Assembly: GCF_048771995.1 (NCBI RefSeq)
Contig: NC_133050.1
Location: 7,922,501-7,986,500, forward strand
Length of the DNA: 64,000 nucleotides
From: Taeniopygia guttata
Taxonomy: Eukaryota > Chordata > Aves > Passeriformes > Estrildidae
Direction of reading: 5' to 3'
Part shown: in pieces, positions 19,401 through 29,300 of the stretch
How the letters are laid out: every line of letters begins with the position of its first letter
How positions within the stretch are numbered: the first letter of the stretch is position 1
Made by a program: the position numbers and the translations under genes
Notes under the pieces: model-generated
The model's database searches: none
Seen by the model: the letters and a program-made list of their open reading frames with translations, nothing else
Told to the model about the DNA's origin: nothing

Positions 19401-22400
19401 AGCGGGAGGAGTTGGAGGAGGAGCTCCGGGAGCTCCGGGAGCGATTCCAGGCAGCGCGGGAGGATCGAGATCGGGCTCAGAGCAACCCCCAGGAGCTGGA
19501 AAAGCTCCGGAAGGTGGGAGAAATCTGGGAAGTTTTATCCTCAAATCTGGGTTTTTTTTTCCCAAAATTTAGGATTTTTTTTCCCCCAAGTTGCGGGATT
19601 TTTCCCCAAAAATCCATTATTCTACCCCCAAAATTTGGGATTTTTCCCAGGAGCTGGAGCAGGGCCGGAAGGACATGGAAAAGCTTCGGGGGGAGCGGGA
19701 CGAGGCTGCCCAGGTAAGAGGAGGAAATCCCACAAATTGGGAATTTTTGGGAAAATTTTGGGAATTTTTCACAATCTGGGGTCCCAGATTTGCTCATTGT
19801 GGGCTCTGCCCAAATTGTCCCAAGAATTTAAAAAGAATTCCCACAAAATCCCCCCAAGAAGCCTACAAAATCCCCAAAAATTCATCAAAAATCCCCCCCA
19901 AAAATTCCCCAAAATTCCCCAAAATCCCCAAGGCCCAGATTTCCCTTGGATCGGCACTGGAGGCATCAGAGGAGGCACGGAAAGTTCTGGAATCGCAGCT
20001 GGAGGAATCCCAGGAAGAGCGGGAAAACTGGGAACGGCTCCGGGAGAAAGTGGACGAACTGGAGGTATTGGGAATTCCCAAAAATCCAGACTGGAGGTAC
20101 TGAGATTTCCCAAAAATCCAAAGAAAAATCCCCCCCAAAAATTCCTAAACCAACCAAAAAACAAGCCCCCCAAAAAATCCCAAAAAAACTCCCAACAGAA
20201 ATTAAAAAAAAAAAAACTCCTCAAAACCCCAAAAATCCCCAAAAAGTCCCCCAAAATTCCCAGGCGGAGCGCGCGGCGCTGGCCGATTCCCTGGGCTCCG
20301 GCGCGGAGCGGGAGCGGGAGCTGCGGCGCTGCCGCGATTCCCTGGAGTCGCGCCTGGAGCGGGCCCAGCAGGAGCTGCGGGATTTGGGATCCGCGCTGGG
20401 CCAGGAGCGGCTGCGGCGGGAGCGGCTCAGCCAGGAGGTGCGGGAAGAGATTCCAGGAATTTCATGGAGGGGGGGGTTTTCGTGGGATTTCAGGTTTTTT
20501 TTTTTTTTTTTTTTTGTGGGATTTGGGGGTGATTTGGGGTTTTTTCATGGAATTATGGGCTTTTTAATGGAATTTTAGGTTATTTCCTGGAATTTTGTTT
20601 TTTTTTTAATGGAACGTTGGGGTCTTTTTTAATGGAATTTGGGTATTTTTTTTTTCCTAAGTTTGGGAGCTTTTTCGTGGAATTTCAGGACTTTTAAATG
20701 GAATTCTGGGGTTTTTTAAAATGAAAATTTTTTGGTGGAACTCTGGGGTTTTTTTTTAAATGGAATTGTGGCATTTCCTCATCCCAAAATCTTAGACTCA
20801 TGGGATTGGGACCTCTTGAGAGGTTTGGGAAGAGATTCCAGGGGTTTTTTCCCCAGAAAATCCCTGGATTTTTCAGGGAGTTTTGGGGTTTTTTCATGGA
20901 ATTCTTGGGTTTCTCATGGAATTCTGGGGTTTTTTTCATTGAATTCTGGGCTTTATCCATGGAATTTTTAGCTTTTTTCATGGAATTCTGGGATTTCCAC
21001 CCCAACCCCCAGATCCCATTTTTGGCACCATCCCACAAAATTCCCCACCCTGAAATTCCCATTTTTCAGCTGGAGCAGATGACAGCGGAATCCCAGAGCT
21101 CCCTGGCCTCACTGAGATCCCAACTGGAAGAATTCCAGGAAAAATCCCGCCGGGAACTCACGGATTCCCAAAAAATTGCCCGAGACCGCGAGACCGAGGC
21201 AGAAAAATTCCAACAGGACATTGGGAAGCTCCAGGATGAGGTTTGTTGGGAATTTGAGCTGATTTTTCCAGGAATTCTGTGGATTTTGGGGGAAAATCCA
21301 GCTGCAAATCTGGGGAATTTTGGGGTTTTTCTGGCAGATTTCCCAGCTGAAGGAGACGATCCAGGAAAACCGGGAAGAGCGGGATCGGATCCTGCTGGAC
21401 AAGGAGCTGCTGCTCCAGAGGCTCCAGGAGCTGGAGCAGGATCTGGAGAACCGGAAAAGATCCCAGGAGGAGCGAGCCAGGCATTCCAAGGCACTGGAGG
21501 TGGGGATTCCTGAAAAAAAATCCTGGAAAGTTCTCCAAGAAATGGAAAAAAAATTCCCATACCGCTCCCAGAAAATTCCCCCCCAAAAATAACGGAAAAT
21601 TCCTAAAGAAGTCCCAGAAGATTCCCAGAAATTTCTCAAAAAATTCCCCCCAAAATTTTCCAAAATTCTCAGAAAATTCCCCCAAAATTCCATCCCAAAT
21701 TCCCATCAGGAAAAATCCAAGCGTTTGGAATTGGAGCTGGATGAGGAGCGGAGCTCGGTGGAGCTGCTGAGTGAGAGGGTGACCCGGAGCCGGGACCAGG
21801 TAAGATCCTGGGAATTTTGGGAATTCTCATCTTGGCAAAAATACAATTCTCCCAGAATTCCAACCCCTCCCTCCAGGGATCCATCTGAGAATTCCAGCTG
21901 GGAATTGTCAGCCGGGGCAGGAGTGGGGATTGGAAGAGGCTGGGAAGAGTGATATAGAATTCCTAAAGGAATTCCTGATTTTTGATGCTTGGGCGGAAAT
22001 TTGGGGATTAAATCCTAGTGTATTCTGAGGTTTTCCCAAACTTTATTCCCTCCTTTTCCCCCCCAAAATTACAAGGCATAAGTGGGCATAAAATGAAAAT
22101 TTTTCCCCAATTTTTCCAATCGGGAATAATCCCAGGGATACGTTTCCCAGAATTCCCAGAGAATCCCAGCGCCTCCGCCAATCCCATTCCAGAAATACAT
22201 GGAAAAGTCCATGGAGAATCTGTGGAAAATCTGTGGAAATCAATGGAAATCTGTGGAAAATCATAGAAAAATCTATGGAAATCCATGGAACGTCCTGGAA
22301 ATCCCTGGAAATTCCCAGATTTTTCTGTTTTTATTCCCAGATTGAGCAGCTGCGGGCGGAGCTGCTCCAGGAACGTTCGAGTCGCCAGGACCTGGAATGT

Positions 22401-24639
22401 GACAAATCGTCCCTGGAGCGCCAGGTGCGGGAAATCCCTGGAAAATTCCCCAAAAAAATCCCCAGAAAAACTCAGGAAAAATCCCAGGAAAATCCCTGGA
22501 TCTGGCCTCTAATCCTGGCAGGAATGGCCCGGGGGGGGAACCCAGATTTCATGAGGAATTTCCCCAGTTTTTTCCTGCTTTTTACCCCTCTTTTTCTGGT
22601 TCTTTTCTGGTTTTTTTCCAGCTTTTCCTGCTTTTCCTTTTATTACCAGTCCCAGCTTCTGGGGTCCTCTGCCTTCTCCCTGCATGTTTTTCCTGCAGAA
22701 TTCCCACCTTCCCTGCAGAATTCCAACAGAATTCCCACTTTTCTGTGCAGAATTCCCACTTTTGCCTGAAGACAAGTCCCAGAATTCCCACTTTTACCAC
22801 CTTCCTGACTCCTGGAATCCTGCAAAGAATTCCTGGAATTCCTCCCCATTGGGAAACTTGGCAAAACCAAGAAGTCCCCTGGGCTCAGGGGGATTTTTGG
22901 GAATTTTTCCCAGAACAGGGAGCTGAAGAACCGGCTGGCCGCTTCCGAGGGGCAGCAGCGACCCGGGAACAGCCGGAATTCCCAGCTGGAATCGCAGCTG
23001 GAAGAGCTCCGGGAGCAGCTCCAGGCTGAGGAGAGGTGCCCCATCGCAATTCCTAAATTTTTCCAATCCTAGTTCTCAAATTTCAAATCCCTGATCCCAA
23101 ATATCAATTTCCATATAATTCCAACTTCCCAAATCCCAAATTTTTCTAATCCCAGTTCCCAAATTTTTCCAACCCCAAATCCCAGTTCCCAATTCCCAAA
23201 TCTCAAATCTCAATTCCCAAATTTTTCCAAATCCCAAATCCCTTAAAAATCCCTAAAAAATGCTTGAAAAATCCTTAACAAATTCTGAAATGGCTTAAAA
23301 ATTCTTAAAAATCCCTTACTATCCTTGAAATTCCTTAAAATTCCATAAAAATCCATACAAATCCCATTCTCAGGCCACTCCAAAGGGCGGGGAATCCATG
23401 GAATTCCCATTTTTCCGTAGGGAAAAGAGCGTCCTGCTCTCGTCCAACCGGAAGCTGGAGCGGAAAATTAAGGAATTGTCGCTGCAGCTGGACGAGGAGC
23501 GGCAGAGCAGCAGCAGCCACAGGGACCAGGTGGGGCTGGAATTCCTGGAATTCCATGGAAAAACCTGGGATAGGATTCAGGGTTTATCCCAAAAATCCCA
23601 TCTGAGCCATGACGAGGAATCCTGAAATGGTTTGGGCTGGGAAAGATCCCAAAGAGCCTTAAAAATTCCTTAAAAATCTGAGGCTGGGGACATTCCCACC
23701 ATCTCAGGGATGGGGAATCCATGGAAATAATGGAGTTTGGATCCTGAAGATCCCTGACATCCCATCCAAGGAATTCCTGGAATGATTTGGGATGGGAAAA
23801 AAACCCCAACAATCCTTAAAAATTCCTTCAAAATCCCTGGAAAGTCCTTTAAAATCCTTAAAATTCCGAGGCCAGGGCCATTCCCTGCACCCCAGGATCC
23901 TCCCAAAATTCCCAAATCCCAAATCTGACCCCAAATCCTGGGAATTCCCAGCTGAGCCTTCGGGTAAAGGCCCTGAAGCGCCAGGTGGATGAATCTGAGG
24001 AGGAAATCGAGCGCTTGGAAAACGCCCGGAAAAAATCCCAGCGGGAGCTGGAGGAGCAGCAGGAGCTCAACGAGCAGCTCCAGCGGCGCCTGAAATCCAT
24101 GGAAAAGGAGGCCTGGTAAGGAATTCCCAGCTGGAAAATTCCAGAATCCATGGGAAAGGTTCCTAAACCCATGCAAAGGCCCCCAGTCCATGGGAAACCC
24201 CCAAATCCCAAGGAAAAAGTCCTAAATTCATGGGAAAGGATCTAAATGCATGGAAAAGGAGTCCTGGTAAGGGAATTCTGGCTTGCAAAAGGCTGGGAAT
24301 TCCATGGAAAGGGCCGGGAATTCCATGGAAAGGGCTGGGAATTCCATGGAAAGGGTCGGGAATTCCATGAAAAGGGCTGGGAATTCCATGGAAAGGGTCA
24401 GGAATTCCATGGAAAGGGTCAGGAATTCCATGGAAAGGGTTGGGTATTCCATGGAAAGGGCTGGGAATTGCACGGAAAGGTCTGGGAATTGCATGGAAGA
24501 GCCGGAATTTTCTCCCTGCAGGCGCCGCGCCGTGGACTCGGCGCTGCAGGACGAGCGGCTGAGCTCGGATGAGGAATTCGGCTCCGCGGCCATCGCCTCC
24601 CTCCTGAGCGAGGCCAACCTGCAGGCCAGCTCCTGCTGA
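15496..24639 (+). CDS. CGN: CGN, cingulin (tight-junction cytoplasmic plaque protein)
   Basis: Cingulin is a dimeric coiled-coil protein of the tight-junction plaque that binds ZO-1, actin, myosin and RhoGEFs. Coding exons: 15496-16443, 16759-16850, 17042-17111, 17356-17447, 17810-17924, 18493-18672, 18900-19048, 19381-19513, 19651-19713, 19933-20064 (or from 19939), 20264-20437, 21070-21240, 21338-21499, 21710-21799, 22341-22424, 22914-23035, 23421-23529, 23952-24115 and 24522-24639. All phases agree; total about 1,053-1,055 residues, against roughly 1,200 that I recall for mammals. The head has the ZO-1-interaction segment [20 protein letters not shown]. The rod is a Glu/Leu/Arg-rich coiled coil. 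The tail [12 protein letters not shown]...SIASLL-type end ([15 protein letters not shown]) is diagnostic. Exon 17356-17447 is the least certain. One rod exon seems absent near 20.4-21.0 kb. Confidence 0.95.
17125..17320 (+). repeat. GGGATTTGGGATGGGTTT minisatellite in a CGN intron
   Basis: About ten copies of an 18-20 bp unit, starting a few bases after the donor at 17112. The plus strand is G-rich and could form G-quadruplexes in the transcript. Confidence 0.85.
18069..18492 (+). repeat. Array of six decoy copies of a CGN splice acceptor and exon start
   Basis: The true exon starts at 18493 after CCCATTGCCAG. Upstream, CATTCCCAG followed by a version of the exon's first codons recurs at about 18080, 18160, 18260, 18340, 18390 and 18441. 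Copies 2 and 3 preserve the coding start well ([14 protein letters not shown] and [13 protein letters not shown] against the real [14 protein letters not shown]). Copies 4-6 keep only GAGCTTTTG before turning into the spacer (CCACATCCCGAATCCCAG). Unit length falls from about 80-100 bp to 50 bp towards the real exon. Each copy has a pyrimidine tract and AG, so each is a plausible acceptor. Confidence 0.9.
20059..20120 (+). repeat. 32-bp duplication of a CGN donor site
   Basis: CTGGAGGTATTGGGAATTCC at 20059 is repeated as CTGGAGGTACTGAGATTTCC at 20091. The unit contains the last 6 nt of exon 19933-20064 and the first 26 nt of the intron, giving two adjacent GTA donors. Confidence 0.8.
20437..21069 (+). 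repeat. CGN intron made of TTTTCATGGAATTCTGGGG repeats
   Basis: About 630 bases dominated by a 25-35 bp unit (TGGAATTCTGGGGTTTTTTCA). A conserved rod exon of roughly 24 codons (KAELEEQKRLLDR region in mammals) would be expected in this interval, but I see no such coding segment in any frame. Confidence 0.7.
24091..24280 (+). repeat. Duplicated donor edge of CGN exon 23952-24115
   Basis: AAATCCATGGAAAAGGAGGC then CTGGTAAGGAATTC ends the exon. A close copy (AAATGCATGGAAAAGGAGTC then CTGGTAAGGGAATTC) lies at 24244-24281, 152 bp on, with weaker intermediates between. Both donors are intact. Confidence 0.88.
24290..24510 (+). repeat. 20-bp minisatellite GGGAATTCCATGGAAAGGGC
   Basis: About ten tandem copies directly follow the duplicated CGN donor. 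The unit shares CATGGAAA with that exon edge, so the minisatellite may have grown from it. Confidence 0.9.
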
Positions 24640-25110
24640 GCCGGGAATCCGGGAATGCCAGGAATCCGGGAATGCTGGGAATGCCGGAGTCATCACTGAG
24701 GCCGGGATTGGTTCCAGGATTGGTCGTCCGGGGATCAGCCTGGGACCGTTCCGGGCTCGTCCCTGGGATCAGCCCCCTCCTGCTGATTCCCGGGAATTCC
24801 AGAGCTGGGATCGAGTCCGGGATCAGCCCCAGAATTTCAGCTGGGATCAGCCCCGGGATCAACCCTGGGGAATCAGTCCCAGGATCAGCCCTGGAATTCT
24901 GGCCAGGATCAGCCCTGGGCTGTGGCTGCTCCATAGGGAGCGAGGGCATGAAGGAAAAAGGGCCGGGACCCCCTGGGAATCCTGGGATTTCCAGGGGTTT
25001 CCCAGCTCCTGAGAACACTTTGGGGGAATCCTGGGGTTTCCCGATTCCAGTAGTTTTTATTCTTACCTGCTCCTGAAGATGTTTGGAATAAAATACAGCA
25101 GTTTAAGGGC
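24640..25110 (+). other. CGN: CGN 3' untranslated region
   Basis: It begins after the TGA at 24637-24639. It contains a degenerate GGGATCAGCCCTGGGATCAG repeat (about 24730-24920) and an AATAAA signal at 25087-25092. Confidence 0.7.
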
Positions 25111-26280
25111 AACAGAGTCTGGAATTTTTGGGAATTCTGGGTTGGAATTCTTGGTGGGAATGTTCAGGAATTTTCAGGAATTCTGGGCGGGAAATTATTG
25201 TGAATTTTGGGGAATTCTGGGTGGGATTTGGGAATTCTGGATAGGAATTCTCGGGCGCCACCTCTGCTGTCCCCTGATGTCCCCGTGGCACCGCCCCGCG
25301 CCCGCACAGGTGACACCCGGGTGTCCCCAGCCGGTGGCCCCGGAGCCGCCCCTGTCCCCCGCTGTCCCCGCCCCGGGCGGGCCGTGCGCTGCCCCCGCAG
25401 GTGCCACCGCTGCCACCTCTGTCCCCCGCTGTCCCCACCCCGGAAGGGCCGTGCCCGCTGCCCTCCGAGGTCCCCCGGACCGGCCCGACCGGTCCCGGGC
25501 TGTCCCCACGCCTCCGTGCCTCAGTTTCCCCCGAGCCTCGGGGACATCCCAGGGACAGCGCGGACGGAATTCCCAATCCCTGAAACTCCCGTGAATTCCC
25601 AATCTCTGCAATCCGCTGGAATTCCCTGAAATTCCCTCAATTTCCTCGAAATTCCCTGAAATCCCCCGGGATCGCCTGGGATTCCTCTGTGCCACCGTGC
25701 CCGGGGATGTCCCCAAGATGTCCCCAGCTGGGGACACGCCAGGCGGGCTGCGGGGGTGGGGACAGCACCTGGCGCGGGTTTGGTGCGCTCTGGCACGGCT
25801 GTGCTGTGGCCTGGCACGGCTCTGGCACAGCTGTGCTGTGGCCTGGCACGGCTCTGGGGACACACCCGGGTTGGGCTTGGCAGAGCCGGGCACGGCCAGC
25901 GCAGGGCTTTGGCACGGCTGGGGACACCCGGGTGTGCCTTTGGCACGGCTTGGGCACACCCGGGTGTGGCACTGGCACAGGTCACCTTGGGCACGGTTTG
26001 GTACAGCTTTGCCCCAATTTTCCCCATTTTTGCCCACTTTCATCCCATTCCCCCCCCCCCCCCCCAATTTTATCTCAAATTTGTCCCTTTTTTTTGCCTA
26101 TTTTCATCCCAATTTTCCCCCATTTCTATCCCAACTTTCCCAATAGCTTCCCCCCCCTTTTTCTCAATTTCCCCCCACCTTTTTTTCCCAATTCCCCCCC
26201 TTTTTCCCAATTTCCCCCCTTTTTCTCAATTGTACCATCTTCCCCCCCTTTCCCCCTTGTGGGCGCATCCACCGCCTCAT
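25110..26280. other. Intergenic region between CGN and TUFT1
   Basis: No gene is seen. It contains GC-rich DNA, a degenerate repeat with TGTGCTGTGGCCTGGCACGG (25780-25990) and pyrimidine-rich sequence (26030-26250). Open frames on both strands look like composition artefacts. Confidence 0.6.
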
Positions 26281-26398
26281 ACCCAAATATGGGCCTGACC
26301 AAACTTGGCACGGCCCGGGAGGGGCGCGGCCCCAAAGGGGCGTGGCCGCTGTGGGCGTGGCCACCTGGCTCAGGTGAGGCGGAAGTGGCGGCGGGGCC
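26280..26398 (+). promoter_or_regulatory. TUFT1: TUFT1 promoter
   Basis: Immediately before the TUFT1 ATG there are repeated GGGGCGTGGCC / GGGCGTGGCC boxes (Sp1/KLF type) and an ETS-type GCGGAAGTGGCGGC at about 26380-26393. The position and CpG content fit a TATA-less promoter. Confidence 0.6.
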
Positions 26399-29300
26399 AT
26401 GAACGGGCTCCCGGGCTGGGCCGCGCTCCCGGAATCCCCGGTAAGGACCCCCCGGGACCCTTCCCCCAATTCCCAAATCCTTCCCCAAAACTTCCACAGA
26501 AATTCCTGCAGCATTCCCGAAAACTTCCTGAATCTTCCGCAAAAATCCTTTCCTTGGGCTCTTCCCGGAACTCCCGAGATTTCTTTTTTCCCCTTTTGGG
26601 ATCCCTTTGGAATTCCCGGGATCCCGCCCCAAATTCCTTGATCCTTCCCAAAATTCCTGGATCTCTTCCCTAAAAAATTCAGGACCCTTTCCCGAAATTC
26701 CTGGATTCGGTCCCCAGAATTGCCGGGCCTCTCCTTTACCTACTCCCGGAACTCCCGCGCTCTTCCCGCCCTCCTGGGAGGAGTTTGGGGGATCCCAAAT
26801 CCCTTTGGAATTCCCGGGACCTCTTCCCAAAATTCCCAAATCCTTCCCAAAATTCCCGAATCTCTTTACTAAAATCCCCGGGACCCCTCCCTAAAATTCC
26901 CGTCTCCCTCCTTTTCCTCAATTCCCGGAATTCCTGGAATTCCCGGGATTCTCCCTCCTCCTGGAACGACTTTTGGGGTATCCCAAATCCCTTTGGAATT
27001 TCCGGGACCCCTCCCAAAATTCCCTCGGGGTCACTTCCCTAAAAACCCCGGAACTCCTCCCCACAATTCCCGGGTCCCTTTTCCCTTTTCCTCATTCCCG
27101 GAATTCCCGGAATGCTTTTTGGGCGATCCCAAATCCCTTTTTCCGACGTTCCAACCCCAAACCCATGCTGGGGTTTTCGGGATCTTCCCGGCTCCGTTTT
27201 CCCATGGAATTGCCGGGAATTCCTCCTCAAAATCCCGATTATTTTGGGAATTCCGAACTCCAGGGGGCGGGGCCATCCCGGCATTTTCCAGCTGGGATTT
27301 GAGGATTTGAGGAGTTTTCCCAATTTTTTCCCCGATTTTTTTTTTTTGTTTTTTTTTTTTTTTTAATTCCTGCTTTTCTCAGCCAGGCCTTGGGGCGAGA
27401 CTGGTACATTCCCAAAACTCCAACCCCGACCCAAATCCCGGGAAATTTGGGAATTTGTGTCTCAAATCCCAACAATCACAGAGTTTTTTATGGATTTGGC
27501 AAACTCTGGGAGTTTTCCTGGGATTCCAGGCTGCTTTTCCCGCTTTTCCAGAGGCAAATTTCTGATTCGCAGCCTTTTAAGGAGCGGTTTGGGATTACCA
27601 GGAATTCCCAAAATTCCCACTCATGAAGTTTTTGGATTCCTGATTCCAGAATTTTTGGAATTCCCTCCCCATCCTTCCAAGCTTTTCCCAAAAAATTCTT
27701 TAGCATTATGGAAAAACCTTGGAAAAATTGGAAAACTCACCTTTGAAATTTGGGGATGGGGTCACCTTGAAATTCTGGGATGGGGTTGGGATTTTGGGAT
27801 TCCCCATCCCAGGATGTTTGTGATTCCCAAAATTCCTATTCTTGGTGAATTCCCCAAAAATCCCCCCTGGGACTGGGCTGGGAAATTAAAATTTAGGAAT
27901 TTTGGGAATTTTCCAGTTCAGGGCAGATTTTTCCCAGCAGGAGCTGAGCATGAGGCGCCCCACGGAATTCCCAGAATTTCCCAGCCCTGCAAACTCCCCT
28001 GGATCCCTGGAAGATTCTGGAGGAGGCCCCAAATCCGCCTGGAATCCAGAGGTGAGTCCTGGAATTTTTGGAAAATTCCCCTCCCCCCCCCCCCCCCCCC
28101 CGCCAAAATCCGGATCTGGTATCGGTTTTCCTTCTCTTTGTCCTTCCTGATCCCAGTGGAGAAATCTGGGAAGGGTGGGATTTATCCTGGATTTTTCCTG
28201 GATTTATTCCCATTTTATCCCAGATTCTTCCAGGATTTATCCCAAATTTTTACCATAATTTTACTGGATTTCTTCCCAATTTATCCGGAGCTGGGCTTTG
28301 CCCCAAATGCCAGTTTTTAGTCTCGATTTCAAGCTGTGTTTAACCCTTAGGAGGCCGGGCCGGTGCTGAGGCTGCTCCTGCCCCGAGACCCCCCTGGGGA
28401 GCCCCGGCCCAAACAGAAGGTGTGGAAAAAGCGGGACTGGGGGGAAAATCTTGGAATTCCAGGGGGGAATCCTGGGAATTTCAGGGGAAAATGAGAATTC
28501 TGGGGGGAAATTTGAGAGTTTGGGGGAAAATCTGGGAATCGGGGAGGGGGGGAAATGGGAATTTTTGGGAGGAGAATGGGAAATTTTTGGGGGAAAAATG
28601 TGGGTTTTGTGATCATGCTGGGAATTTTGGGGGGAATTATGGTGAAAATTCTGGATTTGAGGGGGAAATGGGAATTTTTTTGGGAAAAGGGGAATGTTGG
28701 GATGATTCTGAGAATTTTGTGGGGAATTTTTGGGTGAAAATCAGGACTTTGAGGGGAGAAAGTGAAATTTGGGACTTTTCTGGGGATTTTCGGGGAAATT
28801 CTGAGAACTTTGGGGAAAAAATTTGGGGTCTTGAGGGGAAATTTGGGGATTTGGGGGGTAAAACCAGGAATTTTGGGGAGGAAAATGGGAAGTTTGGAAG
28901 AATTCTGGGATTTTTGTGGGAAAATCTAGGATTTTTGGGATCATTTTGGGACAGGGAATGGGCTCATGGTTTCCCAGATTTATCTGCAGCAGGAAACAAC
29001 TGAAAATCCTGGATTTTCCATTAAAATCCTGGCATTTTCCCTCCAAATCTGGGATTTTCGGGACAATTCCCACCCAGCCACCACTCTTAGGGTGGCAAAT
29101 CCCAGTTCCGGGATTTTCCCGGGAATTTTTTCCCAAAATCGCCACATTTTCCCCCAAAGCCGGTGGGCAGAGCCTTCGCCATGGTGGCCAAGAGATCCGA
29201 TGGGAATTCCTTGGCCTCGGAGTGCGTCAAATCCAAGGATGGCGATGAGGAGATCATCAAGGTGCCCCAAATCCTGGGATTTTTGGGGCTTTTGGGATTG

